DNA of 64,000 nucleotides from Pseudoxanthomonas jiangsuensis (GCF_010093185.1 NZ_PDWL01000003.1:161688-225687); one strand, 5' to 3'; shown: positions 17,950 to 27,271, counted from the first letter of the stretch. Translations and numbers: made by a program. Notes: generated by a model not told the origin, from the sequence alone.

Positions 17950-19080
17950 GTGAAGACCAAGCATTTCTCCACCGGAGCGATGGCGCTGCTCGCGCTGGCC
18001 GCCGTTCCGGCCGCGCACGCCGAAGTCACCTTCAACGGCTTCGGCCAAGTGGTCGCCGGCAGCACCCTCGACCAGGGCAGCCGCGTCGCCGGCACCGACT
18101 ACGACGACAGCGTCAGCTTCGATCCCGAATCGCTGTTCGCGCTTCAGGCCACCGCCTCGCTGGGCGACAACGCCGACGCGGTCGCCCAGGTCGTGGCCCG
18201 CGGCCGCGACGACTTCGAGCCCGAGTTCGCCTGGGCCTACGTGCGCTACCGCTTCAGCCCGACCTGGTCGGTCACCGCCGGTCGCCAGCGCACCCCGTAC
18301 TTCCGCTATTCGGACTACCTGGAAGTGGGCGCGGCCTATCCGTTCATGCGCGTGCCGCTGGGCGTCTACAACCTGCCGTACAGCAACTACAACGGCGTGA
18401 ACCTGGTCGGCGACCGCAGCTTCGACAAGTGGAGCCTGCGCGCGCAGTTCATCTACGGCACCGTGGACGAGGACAACGACACCCTGGACGTGGAAGTGCG
18501 CGACCAGGCCGGCGCCACCTTCGAGGCGAACTACGACGAGTGGCTGTCGCTGCGCGCCAGCTACGTGGTCGGCGAGGCCACCGTGCACGTGGACAGCGCG
18601 CAGGCGCTGATCGCGGCGATCTCGGCCGTGGCCCCGCAGGCCGGCGCGGCGCTGGCGTTCGAGCGCGACGATGCCTCCTTCCTCGGCCTGAGCGCCGAGT
18701 TCAACCACGCCGGCGCCACCGTCGGGGTGGAGTACACCGACATCGACTACGGCGACAACTTCGTCGGCCGGCAGAAGAGCGTGGCGGTGAACGCGGCCTA
18801 CCGCGCCGGCGACTGGACCCCGTACCTGAGCTGGTCGCGCAACCGGGTGCAGCCGGACGCGACCGCGCTGTCGCTGCTGACCCCGGCCCACCCGTACTAC
18901 CCGTACGCGGTCGGCCTGCTGGCCAGCCAGGAAGCGGTGGAGAAGTACGCCAGCGCCGGCGTGCGCTACGACGTCAACGCCAACGTGGCGGTGAAGGTCG
19001 ACTACACCCGCTACAAGAGCGACGTCGCCGCCGGGGCCGATGCGGACCTGGTCGCCGCCGGCGTGGTCTTCACGTTCTGA
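17950..19080 (+). CDS. Outer-membrane porin (beta-barrel, 376 aa)
   Basis: 376 residues starting at GTG 17950. A clear signal peptide ends in PAAHA-EVTF at about residue 23. The mature protein is rich in alternating aromatic/polar strands (WAYVRYRFSPTWSVTAGRQR, WTPYLSWSRN) and ends in a terminal phenylalanine (GVVFTF), the BamA-recognition hallmark of outer-membrane barrels. Family name not certain; it resembles the porins found next to small phosphate-binding-like proteins in gamma-proteobacteria. The downstream binding-protein gene starts 14 bases later, so the two form an operon, divergent from the chemoreceptor. Substrate unknown; phosphate or an organic anion is possible. Confidence 0.82.
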   Translation: MKTKHFSTGAMALLALAAVPAAHAEVTFNGFGQVVAGSTLDQGSRVAGTDYDDSVSFDPESLFALQATASLGDNADAVAQVVARGRDDFEPEFAWAYVRYRFSPTWSVTAGRQRTPYFRYSDYLEVGAAYPFMRVPLGVYNLPYSNYNGVNLVGDRSFDKWSLRAQFIYGTVDEDNDTLDVEVRDQAGATFEANYDEWLSLRASYVVGEATVHVDSAQALIAAISAVAPQAGAALAFERDDASFLGLSAEFNHAGATVGVEYTDIDYGDNFVGRQKSVAVNAAYRAGDWTPYLSWSRNRVQPDATALSLLTPAHPYYPYAVGLLASQEAVEKYASAGVRYDVNANVAVKVDYTRYKSDVAAGADADLVAAGVVFTF

Positions 19081-19094
19081 CCGGGAGACGAGGA

Positions 19095-19502
19095 ATGAAT
19101 CGCAAGTTCGTGATGGGCCTGGTGCTGTCGGCCCTGAGTTTCCCCTGCCTGGCCGGTTCGGTCGTGGTCGGCGCCGATTCGCCGGCCGCCGCGATGGACG
19201 CCGAGGCGGTCAAGCGTGTGTTCCTGGGGCGCGAGGCTTCGGTCGGCGGCAAGCCGACCGTGGTGGTGTACCAGAAGGGCGGTGCGGCCAAGCAGGCGTT
19301 CGAGGGCAAGGTCCTGGGCCGTTCGGGCGCGGACCTGGCCGGCTACTGGTCCAAGCTGATCTTCACCGGCAAGGCCAAGGCGCCGGAGGAGCTGTCCAGC
19401 GATGCGGCGGTGAAGGCCAAGGTCGCCTCGACCCCGGGCGCGATCGGCTACATCGACGATGCGTCGGTGGACGGCACGGTGAAGGTGCTGTTCAAGTTCT
19501 GA
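19095..19502 (+). CDS. Small periplasmic PstS-like substrate-binding protein
   Basis: 135 residues, about half of a normal phosphate-binding PstS. A signal peptide (about 1-20, ending in CLAG-S) is followed by a PBP-like fold: VVVGADSPAAAMDAEAVKRV, the helix VKRVFLGREASVGGKPTVVV, FTGKAKAPEELSSD and the loop TPGAIGYIDDASVD, which in PstS proteins carries the TPGAIGY ligand-contact segment. A strong Shine-Dalgarno (GAGGA) precedes the ATG. There is no ABC permease or ATPase nearby, so this lone binding protein more likely delivers a ligand to the divergent chemoreceptor or works with the porin than feeds an importer. Confidence 0.8.
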   Translation: MNRKFVMGLVLSALSFPCLAGSVVVGADSPAAAMDAEAVKRVFLGREASVGGKPTVVVYQKGGAAKQAFEGKVLGRSGADLAGYWSKLIFTGKAKAPEELSSDAAVKAKVASTPGAIGYIDDASVDGTVKVLFKF

Positions 19503-19541
19503 GCCGGGGCGGCGCGATCCGCCGCCAGGCCGGGATGATGC

Positions 19542-19569
19542 GAACGCCACGGCTCCGGCCGTGGCGTTC
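19542..19569 (+). terminator. Hairpin terminator after the porin/binding-protein operon
   Basis: 12-bp perfect stem (19542-19553 with 19558-19569, loop TCCG) followed by TGCTTT. It lies between convergent operons. Confidence 0.7.
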
Positions 19570-19593
19570 TGCTTTGTGCGGTTGCCTGGCGCC

Positions 19594-20646
19594 CTACAGC
19601 GGCCGCTTCCCCGTATCGCCCTGCACCTCGCGCACCAGCCTGGGCACCAGGTAGCCGGACAGGCGCGCGGCGAGGGCGGCGTGCAGGGCGCGGGCCCGTT
19701 CGTCGGAGACCTCGAAGTGGGCCACGCCCTGCACCCGGTCCAGCTGGTGCAGGTAGTAGGGCAGCACACCCGCGGCGAAGCTGCGCTCGGACAGGTCGGC
19801 CAGGGCCTCGACGCTGTCGTTGACCCCGCGCAGCAGAACCGCCTGGTTGAGCAGCTGCACCCCGGCGCCGCGCAGGCGGGCCAGGGCCGCGTCCACCGCG
19901 GGGTCGAATTCGTTGGCGTGGTTGGCGTGGACCACGAAGGCCAGAGGCCAGGGCAGGGCGGCCAGCCACTGCAGCAGGGGCTCGTCCACCCGTTCCGGCA
20001 GGACGATGGGCAGGCGGCTGTGGATGCGCAGGCGCCGGATGTGCGGGATCGCGGCCAGCCGGGCGGTCAGCTCGGCCAGCTTGGGCGTGGCCAGCGACAA
20101 AGGGTCGCCGCCGGACAGGATCACCTCGTCGATGCCCGGATCGGCGGCGATCGCCGCCACCGCGCCGGCCCAGCCGTCGCGGGCGGCGGTCTCCTCGCCA
20201 TAGGGGAAGTGGCGGCGGAAGCAGTAGCGGCAGTTCACCGCGCAGCTGCCGGTGGCTACCAGCAGGGCCCGGCCGCGGTATTTCTGGATCACGCCCTCGG
20301 CCTTCCTGGCTGCGCCGTCGCCGACCGCGTCCAGGCTGAAGCCGGGCACGATCCGCTCCTCGGCGTCGACCGGCAGCACCTGGCGCAGCAGCGGATCGTG
20401 CAGGTCGCCGTGGCGCATGCGGGCGACGAAGCCGCGCGGCACCCGCAAAGGGAACTGCGCGGCCGCGGCCTCGGACAGGCCGGCCGCGGCGGCGTCCAGG
20501 CCGAGCAGGGCCAGCAGCTCGCGCGGATCGCGCACCGCCTCGCGCCACAGCCTCTGCCAGCGCGCGGGCGCGGGGAGGGCGGCGGGTGCCGGGTCGGGGC
20601 CGGAGGCCGCGGCCGGCTGCAGGGCGAGGGAGGCTGCGGGTATCAT
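19594..20646 (-). CDS. epmB: EF-P beta-lysylation protein EpmB (lysine 2,3-aminomutase-like radical SAM)
   Basis: 350 residues. EpmB converts (S)-alpha-lysine to (R)-beta-lysine for attachment to EF-P. The radical-SAM cysteines CAVNCRYCF (CxxxCxxC) near 134-142 are followed by R-R-x-F-P, and the glycine-rich SAM loop ILSGGDPLS and the PLP-binding regions are present. The gene is divergent from efp with about 115 bases between starts, the common functional pairing; epmA is not in the window. Several alternative starts exist upstream of residue 30, so the N-terminus is uncertain. Confidence 0.95.
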   Translation of the reverse strand: MIPAASLALQPAAASGPDPAPAALPAPARWQRLWREAVRDPRELLALLGLDAAAAGLSEAAAAQFPLRVPRGFVARMRHGDLHDPLLRQVLPVDAEERIVPGFSLDAVGDGAARKAEGVIQKYRGRALLVATGSCAVNCRYCFRRHFPYGEETAARDGWAGAVAAIAADPGIDEVILSGGDPLSLATPKLAELTARLAAIPHIRRLRIHSRLPIVLPERVDEPLLQWLAALPWPLAFVVHANHANEFDPAVDAALARLRGAGVQLLNQAVLLRGVNDSVEALADLSERSFAAGVLPYYLHQLDRVQGVAHFEVSDERARALHAALAARLSGYLVPRLVREVQGDTGKRPL

Positions 20647-20761
20647 GTGCGGTCTGGAATGCAGGCCCGGCCGGATCCGGCGGGCCGGGCATTGTAACCG
20701 CCCTCTTCACCACTGCCCGGCCGCCGTCCCCGGCGGCCCTGCCATACCCCAAGGAGTTCCC

Positions 20762-21328
20762 ATGGCCTCTTACGGCATGAACGACGTCAAGAACGGGATG
20801 AAGATCCTGGTCAACAACGAACCCTCGATCATCACCGACACCGAGTACGTCAAGCCGGGCAAGGGCCAGGCCTTCACCCGGGTGAAGTACCGCCAGATCC
20901 GCACCGGCCGGGTGCAGGAAATCACCATGAAGTCGACCGACTCGGTCGAGGCCGCCGACGTGGTAGACACCGACATGCAGTACCTGTACACGGACGGCGA
21001 GTACTGGCACTTCATGCAGCAGGAGACCTTCGAGCAGGTCCAGGCCGACAAGAACGGCGTCGGCGACGCGGCCAAGTGGCTCAAGGGCGAGGAGGAATGC
21101 GTGGTGACCCTGTTCAACGGCAACCCGATCCAGGTCACCCCGCCGAACTTCGTCGAACTGAAGATCGTGGAGACCGATCCCGGGGTGAAGGGCGACACCG
21201 CCGGTACCGGCGGCAAGCCGGCCACCCTGGAGACCGGCGCGGTGGTGCGCGTGCCGCTGTTCGTCGCCCAGGACGAGGTGATCAAGGTCGACACCCGCAG
21301 CGGCGAGTACGTCAGCCGGGTGAAGTGA
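20762..21328 (+). CDS. efp: Translation elongation factor P
   Basis: 188 residues, standard length. EF-P binds ribosomes stalled at polyproline and stimulates peptide bond formation. Three beta-barrel domains are expected; the tip loop of domain I reads [10 protein letters not shown] with K34, the residue beta-lysylated by EpmA after EpmB action. The C-terminal signature [18 protein letters not shown] is intact. AAGGAG precedes the ATG. The presence of epmB next door and of K34 (rather than Arg32) shows that the lysylation pathway, not EarP rhamnosylation, is used. Confidence 0.98.
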   Translation: MASYGMNDVKNGMKILVNNEPSIITDTEYVKPGKGQAFTRVKYRQIRTGRVQEITMKSTDSVEAADVVDTDMQYLYTDGEYWHFMQQETFEQVQADKNGVGDAAKWLKGEEECVVTLFNGNPIQVTPPNFVELKIVETDPGVKGDTAGTGGKPATLETGAVVRVPLFVAQDEVIKVDTRSGEYVSRVK

Positions 21329-21335
21329 CCTGAGC

Positions 21336-22676
21336 ATGACCGACACCGCCCCCCAGCCCTGCGACCTGTTGATCGAAGCCGGCTGGGTGGTCCCGGTCGA
21401 GCCGCACGGCGTGGTCCTCGAGGACCATGCGGTGGCGGTGACGGCCGGCAGGATCGTCGCGCTGCTGCCCAGCGCCCAGGCGCGAGCCCGCTTCGCCCCG
21501 GCCCAGACCGTGCGGCGCCCCGACGCGGTGCTGATCCCCGGCTTGGTCAACGCCCACACCCACAACCCGATGACCCTGCTGCGCGGGGTGGCCGACGACC
21601 TGCCGCTGATGACCTGGCTGCAGCAGCACATCTGGCCGGTCGAGGCGGCGGTGATCGGGCCGGAATTCGTCGCCGACGGCATGGCCCTGGCGATCGCCGA
21701 GATGCTGCGCGGCGGCACCACCTGCGCCAACGAGAACTACTTCTTCCCCGACGTCCAGGCCGCGGTCTACAAGCGCCACGGCTTCCGCGCCCTGGTCGGG
21801 CTGCCGGTGATCAACTTCCCCACCGCCTGGGCGGCCGGCGACGACGAGTACTTCGACAAGGCCGGGCAGGTACACGATGACTGGCGCGACGACCTGCTGG
21901 TGGCCACCGCCTTCGCCCCGCACGCGCCGTACACGGTCAGCGACGCCAACTTCGAGCGGGTGCGGATGCTGGCCGACCAGCTCGACGTCCAGGTCCACCT
22001 GCACACCCACGAGACCGCGCAGGAGATCGCCGACTCGCTCAAGGAGTACGGCCAGCGCCCGCTGGCGCGGCTGGACCGGCTGGGCCTGGTCAACGACCGC
22101 CTGATCGCGGTGCACATGACCCAGCTGACCGAGGCCGAGATCCACCTGTGCGCCGAGCGCGGGGTGCACGTGGCCCACTGCGCCGAGTCCAACCTCAAGC
22201 TGGCCTCGGGCTTCTGCCCGGCCTGCGCCCTGCAGCGGGCCGGGGTGAACCTGGCGATCGGCACCGACGGCTGCGCCAGCAACAACGACCTGGACATGTT
22301 CGGCGAGCTGCGCACCGCCGCGCTGCTGGCCAAGGCCGTGGCCGGCGACGCCACCGCCCTGGATGCGGCAACCGCCTTGCGCGCGGCCACCCTGGGCGGC
22401 GCCCGCGCTTTGGGCTTCGGCGAGCGGATCGGCTCGATCGAGCCGGGCAAGGAGGCCGACCTGGTCTGCGTGGACCTGTCGGCGCTGGAGACCCAGCCCC
22501 TGCACCATGTGCTCTCGCAGCTGGTCTACGCCACCGGCCGGCAGCAGGTGAGCGACGTGTGGATCGCCGGCCGGCGCAAGCTGGATTCGCGGATGCTGGT
22601 GGACATCGACACGGACGCGCTGGTGGCCAATGCACGCCAGTGGCGGCAGCGCATTGCTACGATCCGGACCCAGTGA
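21336..22676 (+). CDS. mtaD: 5-methylthioadenosine/S-adenosylhomocysteine deaminase (TRZ/ATZ amidohydrolase)
   Basis: 446 residues. The metal-dependent amidohydrolase ligands are in place: HTH in [14 protein letters not shown] in HLHTHET, H in IAVHMTQL, and D in [11 protein letters not shown]. The stretch [11 protein letters not shown] is typical of the MtaD/SAH-deaminase branch, which deaminates methylthioadenosine and S-adenosylhomocysteine. It starts 7 bases after efp and overlaps the possible ubiG start by one base. The gene order mtaD-ubiG-phosphatase is the same as in Pseudomonas, supporting the call over guanine or cytosine deaminase. Confidence 0.88.
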   Translation: MTDTAPQPCDLLIEAGWVVPVEPHGVVLEDHAVAVTAGRIVALLPSAQARARFAPAQTVRRPDAVLIPGLVNAHTHNPMTLLRGVADDLPLMTWLQQHIWPVEAAVIGPEFVADGMALAIAEMLRGGTTCANENYFFPDVQAAVYKRHGFRALVGLPVINFPTAWAAGDDEYFDKAGQVHDDWRDDLLVATAFAPHAPYTVSDANFERVRMLADQLDVQVHLHTHETAQEIADSLKEYGQRPLARLDRLGLVNDRLIAVHMTQLTEAEIHLCAERGVHVAHCAESNLKLASGFCPACALQRAGVNLAIGTDGCASNNDLDMFGELRTAALLAKAVAGDATALDAATALRAATLGGARALGFGERIGSIEPGKEADLVCVDLSALETQPLHHVLSQLVYATGRQQVSDVWIAGRRKLDSRMLVDIDTDALVANARQWRQRIATIRTQ

Positions 22677-22693
22677 TGCTTCAGCACGACGCC

Positions 22694-23410
22694 ATGACCA
22701 CCGCCGCCCACGACAACTACCACCAGGCCGAACTGGACAAGTTCGCCGCCCTGGCCAACCGCTGGTGGGACCCGGACGGCCCGCAGAAGGCCCTGCACGT
22801 GCTCAACCCGGTGCGCCTGGAGTACGTGCGCCAGCGCACGCCGCTGGCCGGCGCCCGCGTCCTCGACGTCGGCTGCGGCGGCGGCCTGCTCAGCGAGGCC
22901 CTGGCCAAGGCCGGCGCGCAGGCCACCGCGATCGACCTGGCGCCCGAGCTGGTCAAGGTCGCCCGCCTGCACGGGCTGGAATCGGGCGTGCAGGTCGACT
23001 ACCAGGTCAAGGCGGTCGAGGCGCTGGCCGAGGAACGGCCGGGCGGTTTCGACGCGGTGACCTGCATGGAGATGCTCGAGCACGTGCCGGACCCGGCCGC
23101 GATCATCGCCGCCTGCGCGCGGCTGCTGCGCCCCGGCGGACGCCTGTTCCTGTCGACCCTCAACCGCACTCCGGCCGCGTTCGCGCTGGCGATCGTCGGT
23201 GCGGAGTACGTGGCCCGGCTGCTGCCCAAGGGCACCCACCGCTACGCCGACTTCATCCGTCCCTCCGAGCTGGCCGGCTGGCTGCGCCAGACAGGGCTGC
23301 AGCTGGAGGACGTCAGCGGCCTGTTCTACGACCCGGTGCGGCACAAGGCCAGCCTGTCCCGCCGGACCGAGGTGAACTACCTGGCCTGCGCGCTCAAGGC
23401 GGAGGCGTGA
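22694..23410 (+). CDS. ubiG: Ubiquinone biosynthesis O-methyltransferase UbiG
   Basis: 238 residues. It performs both O-methylations of ubiquinone synthesis with SAM. The family opening [19 protein letters not shown] is clear; SAM motif I is [13 protein letters not shown], motif [15 protein letters not shown] and motif [17 protein letters not shown]. An ATG at 22676, overlapping the mtaD stop, would add six residues; 22694 gives the length seen in relatives, but neither has a good Shine-Dalgarno sequence. It overlaps the next gene by four bases (GTGA), so translation is coupled. Confidence 0.95.
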   Translation: MTTAAHDNYHQAELDKFAALANRWWDPDGPQKALHVLNPVRLEYVRQRTPLAGARVLDVGCGGGLLSEALAKAGAQATAIDLAPELVKVARLHGLESGVQVDYQVKAVEALAEERPGGFDAVTCMEMLEHVPDPAAIIAACARLLRPGGRLFLSTLNRTPAAFALAIVGAEYVARLLPKGTHRYADFIRPSELAGWLRQTGLQLEDVSGLFYDPVRHKASLSRRTEVNYLACALKAEA

Positions 23411-24111
23411 GCGTGGATTCGGCCGCGGCATCCGCCAAGCGCTTCCCGCGGGTGGCCCTGTTCGACCTCGACGGTACCCTGCTCGACAGCGCCCCGGACA
23501 TGGTCGCCACCGCCAACCGCATGTTCGCCGCGCGCGGTCTGCCGCCGGTGGACCCGGACATGCTGCGCAAGCACGTGTCCAAGGGCGCGCGGGCGATGGT
23601 CGCGGCGATGTTCCCGGACCTGGACGAGGCCGGCCGCGATGCGCTGGTGCCCGAGTTCCTGCGGGTCTACCGCGAGGAACTGGGCCGCCACAGCGCGCTG
23701 TTCGACGACATCGCCGCGATGCTGCAGGCGCTGGAGGACGACGGCGCGCGCTGGGGCATCATCACCAACAAGGCCGAGTACCTGGCCCGCGACGTGCTCG
23801 CCGGGCTGGACTGGCAGCAGCGCTGCGCGGTGCTGGTCGGTGGCGACACCTACGCGGAGAAGAAGCCGCATCCGCTGCCTTTGCTGGAAGCGGCGCGGAC
23901 CCTGGGCGTGGCGCCGGGCCAGTGCGTTTACGTCGGCGACGACGAACGCGACGTGGTCGCCGCCCGCGCCGCGGGCATGGCCTCGATTGCGGTGACCTGG
24001 GGCTACCGCCTGGACGGCGAGGACCCCGAGACCTGGCAGGCCGACGCCATGGCCGCGCAGCCGCGCGAGCTGCTCGACCCGGCCGCCTGGCCGGCGCCGC
24101 TGTCGCCCTGA
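23407..24111 (+). CDS. gph: HAD-family phosphatase, Gph/MupP-like
   Basis: 234 residues. HAD motifs: [12 protein letters not shown] (nucleophile and general-acid Asp), II ITNK, III K in [14 protein letters not shown]. The four-helix cap places it with phosphoglycolate phosphatases. However, the position directly after ubiG is that of MupP in Pseudomonas, the N-acetylmuramic acid 6-phosphate phosphatase of cell-wall recycling, so MurNAc-6-phosphate is a serious alternative substrate. The GTG start overlaps the ubiG stop; a second in-frame GTG lies at 23413. Confidence 0.85.
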   Translation: MSVDSAAASAKRFPRVALFDLDGTLLDSAPDMVATANRMFAARGLPPVDPDMLRKHVSKGARAMVAAMFPDLDEAGRDALVPEFLRVYREELGRHSALFDDIAAMLQALEDDGARWGIITNKAEYLARDVLAGLDWQQRCAVLVGGDTYAEKKPHPLPLLEAARTLGVAPGQCVYVGDDERDVVAARAAGMASIAVTWGYRLDGEDPETWQADAMAAQPRELLDPAAWPAPLSP

Positions 24112-24115
24112 TTGC

Positions 24116-24841
24116 ATGGCCGGCCCGACCGCCCTCGACAGCTTCCTCGACAAATGGCGCAGCCGCTGGCCGGAATGGGCGGTGGCCGAAGTGTTCGTGC
24201 CGGCGTCGCAGCGCGAGCGGGCGGTGGCCTGGTTCGCCCTGCTGCAGGAGTTCGACGACATCCTCAACATCGCCGGCGACCCGTTGCCGGCCGACGCCAA
24301 GCTCGGCTGGTGGGGCACCGAACTGCGCGACTGGGCGGGGCAGCGTTCGCGCCACCCGCTCGGCCGCCTGCTCGAACCGGTGCCCGCGCCCTGGGCCGCG
24401 CTGGCCGACGCGCTGCCGGACCTGGTGGCCGCGCGCGCCCGGCCGGCCGACGGCGCCGGCGCCTTCGCCGCGCTGGCCGCCTATGCGCAGGCCGTGGCCG
24501 AGGTCGAGGCGGCGGTGCTGGAAGGCCGGGCCACCGCGCCGCGCGCGCTGGCCGCGCAGGTGCTGGCCACCCGCCTGGCCGAGGCCGGCGTGGACGCGGT
24601 GCCGCAGTCTTCGCAGCCGCGCGCCGACGATACCGCCGGCCGCGAGAACGCCCAGCGCGCCTGGGCCGGCGAACTGCTCGACGCCTGGCCGGCGCGCCCG
24701 GGCGGTCCCTTGCCGCGCCGGGTCTGGTCGGCGCTGGCGCGGCGAAGGCTGCAGCCGTTCGCCGCCGGCCGCCTGCCGCAGCCCGGGCGGCAGCCGCTGC
24801 GGATCCTGTGGCGGGCCTGGCGTGCCGCCGCCGGCGGCTGA
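24116..24841 (+). CDS. Short squalene/phytoene synthase-like protein
   Basis: 241 residues, shorter than true phytoene synthases (about 280-300). The region RERAVAWFALLQEFDDILNI resembles the first aspartate-rich substrate-binding segment of trans-isoprenyl head-to-head synthases, and the C-terminal RRVWSALARRRLQPFAAGR is compatible with the family. The second Asp motif (DxxxD) is weak: GRENAQRAWAGEL stands where it is expected, so catalytic activity is doubtful. It starts four bases after the phosphatase stop and belongs to that operon. No carotenoid or hopanoid genes are near. Confidence 0.5.
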   Translation: MAGPTALDSFLDKWRSRWPEWAVAEVFVPASQRERAVAWFALLQEFDDILNIAGDPLPADAKLGWWGTELRDWAGQRSRHPLGRLLEPVPAPWAALADALPDLVAARARPADGAGAFAALAAYAQAVAEVEAAVLEGRATAPRALAAQVLATRLAEAGVDAVPQSSQPRADDTAGRENAQRAWAGELLDAWPARPGGPLPRRVWSALARRRLQPFAAGRLPQPGRQPLRILWRAWRAAAGG

Positions 24842-24899
24842 CGGCACGACGCGACACTGCGTTTCAGCCCGCCGCAAGGGCCGCGCCGGCCGCTGCGGC

Positions 24900-24905
24900 T
24901 ACAAT
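24900..24905 (+). promoter_or_regulatory. Probable -10 box for folE2
   Basis: TACAAT 107 bases before the chosen ATG at 25013, giving a leader of about 100 bases. No riboswitch-like structure was recognised in it. Confidence 0.35.
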
Positions 24906-25012
24906 TGCCCGCGAATGGGTCCCGGATCGGTCCTGATTCACCACTCCCCGATCCGGCCCGACCCGCAGGACGCCGCCACCGGCCTGCCTCTCCCCCGAAC
25001 CAAGCCGCTGCC

Positions 25013-25957
25013 ATGTCCTCCGTTCCTGCTGTCGCTGCCGTTCCCGCTTCCTTGCCCGATGTCGCCCTCCAGGCCCCCGCGCTCGCGCGGCCGCTGGACT
25101 GGGTCGGCATGGAAGGCATCGCCATCCCCGTGCGCGTGTCCGACGGCGCCGGCGGACACGTCCAGGTCGCTGCCCAGGCCGACCTGTCGGTGAACCTGGC
25201 CCGCGCCGGCGAGCGCGGCATCCACATGTCGCGGCTGTACCTGCGCCTGCAGCAGGAACTGGCCCGGCACGAGGTCACCCCGGCCGGCCTGCGCCACATC
25301 CTCCAGGCCAGCGTCGATTCCCAGTCCGGCCTGGCCGACCGTGCGCGCCTGCGCCTGCGCTACGAGGCGCTGCTGCTGCGCGGCGCCCTGCGCAGCGACA
25401 ACGCCGGCTGGAAGCGCTACCCGGTGGAGATCGAGGCCTCGCTGGCCGACGGCCACCTGAAGCTGGTGCTCGGCTTCGGCCTGGAATACTCCAGCACCTG
25501 CCCGTGCTCGGCCGCGCTCTCGCGCCAGGCCAACGCCGCGCGCTTCTCCGCCGATTTCGCCGGCGCCGCGCCGGTCCCGGTCGAGGCGGTGCGCGACTGG
25601 CTGGCTTCCGACCGCGGCATGGCCGCCACCCCGCACGCGCAGCGCAGCGAGGCCAAGGTCAGGGTCGAACTGCGCCCGCAGTTCGACGAGCTGCCGCTGC
25701 TGGCGCTGATCGACGCGCTGGAGGCCGCGCTGGGCACCCCGGTGCAGACGGCGGTCAAGCGCGAGGACGAGCAGGCCTTCGCCGAGCTCAACGCCGCCAA
25801 TCTGATGTTCTGCGAGGACGCCGCCCGCCGGGTAGCCTCGGTGCTGTCGGCCGACGCCCGGGTCGAGCGCTGGGAAGCGACCGTCTCCCACTTCGAGAGC
25901 CTGCATCCGCACGACGCGGTGGCCAGCGTCAGCGGCACCGGCCCGGCGGTGTCGTAG
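25013..25957 (+). CDS. folE2: GTP cyclohydrolase FolE2 (type IB)
   Basis: 314 residues. FolE2 makes dihydroneopterin triphosphate from GTP for folate synthesis, and can use metals other than zinc. The family motif around the metal-binding cysteine, STCPCSAALSRQ, is clear near residues 162-173, along with the later LNAANLMFCEDAARR and the C-terminal HFESLHPHDAV. The ATG at 25013 is chosen because the in-frame upstream region is proline-rich, non-conserved leader. In several bacteria folE2 is under Zur control, but I found no convincing Zur box. The small membrane-protein gene converges 3 bases downstream. Confidence 0.95.
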   Translation: MSSVPAVAAVPASLPDVALQAPALARPLDWVGMEGIAIPVRVSDGAGGHVQVAAQADLSVNLARAGERGIHMSRLYLRLQQELARHEVTPAGLRHILQASVDSQSGLADRARLRLRYEALLLRGALRSDNAGWKRYPVEIEASLADGHLKLVLGFGLEYSSTCPCSAALSRQANAARFSADFAGAAPVPVEAVRDWLASDRGMAATPHAQRSEAKVRVELRPQFDELPLLALIDALEAALGTPVQTAVKREDEQAFAELNAANLMFCEDAARRVASVLSADARVERWEATVSHFESLHPHDAVASVSGTGPAVS

Positions 25958-25960
25958 CGC

Positions 25961-26125
25961 CTACTTGCGCCGCAGCAGCATCCCCACGCCCACCACCACC
26001 AGCAGCGCCGGCCACCAGGTCGCCAGCAGGCTGCCCAGGCCGCTGTCGATCCAGCCCAGGTTGCGGGCCAGGAAGAACAGGCCCAGGACGATCAGGACGA
26101 GCGCGGCGAACAGGTTGGAGCCCAT
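25961..26125 (-). CDS. Small two-helix membrane protein (DUF5668-like)
   Basis: 54 residues: MGSNLFAALVLIVLGLFFLA opens a first membrane helix; NLGWID is the short turn; the second helix (about 33-50) ends in LLRRK. This is the LiaF/DUF5668 two-helix pattern (hydrophobic helix, N-x-G-x-ID turn, W-P-x-L-L-V-x-x-G-x second helix). Function unknown. It is read from the sequence and lies tail-to-tail with folE2, upstream of nothing else on its strand. Confidence 0.75.
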   Translation of the reverse strand: MGSNLFAALVLIVLGLFFLARNLGWIDSGLGSLLATWWPALLVVVGVGMLLRRK

Positions 26126-26159
26126 GGCGGGGAAACCGTGGCGGGGAGGGGACGGGGGC

Positions 26160-26567
26160 CTATCCTAGCCGCGAACGCCAGCGCGCGGCAGCGGCCGCCA
26201 GCGCCTCGGGCGCATGGCGCACGGCCGCGCCCTGGCCCCATACCGGTCCCGGCCAGGCGGCATCGCCGGCATGCCGGCCGACCAGGTGTACGTGCAACTG
26301 GCACACGATGTTGCCGAGCGCGCCGATGTTGAGCTTCTCCACTCCCGGCTCGCCGCGCAGCAGCTGCGAGAGCTGGTTGACCTCGGCCAGCAGCAGGCGC
26401 TGCTGGCCGCCGTCCAGGTCGATCCACTCGGCCATGCCCGCCACCCGCGGCACCAGCAGCAGCCAGGGGAAGCGGGTGTCGTCCATCAGCCGCACCTGCG
26501 ACAGCGGCCCGTCGGCGACGAAGGCGCTGTCGGCGGCCAGCCGCGGGTCCAGCTCGAAGCCGCTCAC
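26160..26567 (-). CDS. HIT-domain protein (histidine triad variant Q-x-H-x-H)
   Basis: 135 residues from GTG 26567. The sequence FELDPRLAADS ... FPWLLLVPRVAGMAEWIDL and IGALGNIVCQLHVHLVGR match a proteobacterial HIT subgroup, in which the first residue of the His triad is Gln: here QLHVHLV instead of HxHxHxx. The middle His, the nucleophile in Hint enzymes, is kept. This subgroup is probably a nucleotide hydrolase or transferase, substrate unknown. It overlaps the dienelactone hydrolase stop by four bases (GTGA), so the two are translationally coupled. Confidence 0.82.
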   Translation of the reverse strand: MSGFELDPRLAADSAFVADGPLSQVRLMDDTRFPWLLLVPRVAGMAEWIDLDGGQQRLLLAEVNQLSQLLRGEPGVEKLNIGALGNIVCQLHVHLVGRHAGDAAWPGPVWGQGAAVRHAPEALAAAAARWRSRLG

Positions 26568-27271
26568 CGCAGGTGCTCCGCCATGAACGCCAGGCTGCGC
26601 GCCAGGGCCAGCCGCGCGCTGGGCTTGTCGTAGGCCTTGGGATCGACGTCGCGGTTGAAGGCGTGGCCGGCCGGATAGGTGAACACGTCCATCGAAGGCA
26701 GGGCGCGGCGGTGCGCCTCCACCGCCTCGGGCGGGATCGAGGTGTCCAGCTCGCCGAAATGGAACATCACCGGCGCCTTCGGCGCGGCGGTCAGGGCCGG
26801 ATCCTCGAGGAAGGGCAGGTCGCGGGCGCCGTAGTAGGCCACCGACGGCAGGCCCAGCTTCAGCGCCGACAGCATCGCCACCGTGCCGCCCCAGCAGTAG
26901 CCGACCGTGCCGACCGCCTCCGGCGCCGGGGACGCATCGGACGGCGCCAGGCGCGCGCGCAGCTGCGCGGCCGCCGCGGCGACGATGTCCAGCGCCGCCT
27001 CCAGCCCGAGCCGGTTCACCAGTTCGCGACCGCGGGCGAAGCCGGCTTCGCCGTAGTCCAGTTCCACCCCGCGCTCGACCGGGTCGAAGAAAGCCGGGGC
27101 CAGCACCGCGTAGCCTTCGGCGGCATAGCCGTCGGCCACCGCGCGGATGTGCGGATTGGCCCCGAAGATCTCCTGGATCACCACCAGGCCGGCCTTCGGT
27201 GCGGCAGGCGGGTCGGCCTGCCAGGCGGCGACCGCGCCGTGCGGGGTGTCGAGCTGGATCCACTGGCCCAT
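26564..27271 (-). CDS. Dienelactone hydrolase family protein
   Basis: 235 residues, alpha/beta hydrolase fold. The catalytic triad is visible: Cys in VGYCWGGT, Asp in FGELDTSIP and His in AGHAFNRD, the cysteine nucleophile being typical of DLH. Conserved LVVIQEIFGANPHIR (with the E that orients the Cys) supports the family. No other aromatic-degradation genes are close, so the substrate may not be dienelactone. It is the first gene of a two-gene operon with the HIT gene. The ATG at 27271 has GGAG in AGGAGTCCTCCC-like context just upstream. Confidence 0.9.
   Translation of the reverse strand: MGQWIQLDTPHGAVAAWQADPPAAPKAGLVVIQEIFGANPHIRAVADGYAAEGYAVLAPAFFDPVERGVELDYGEAGFARGRELVNRLGLEAALDIVAAAAAQLRARLAPSDASPAPEAVGTVGYCWGGTVAMLSALKLGLPSVAYYGARDLPFLEDPALTAAPKAPVMFHFGELDTSIPPEAVEAHRRALPSMDVFTYPAGHAFNRDVDPKAYDKPSARLALARSLAFMAEHLR

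Noticed and set aside
24842..25012. Riboswitch or Zur box upstream of folE2
   Set aside because: No THF/PreQ1-type structure and no AT-rich Zur palindrome could be recognised.
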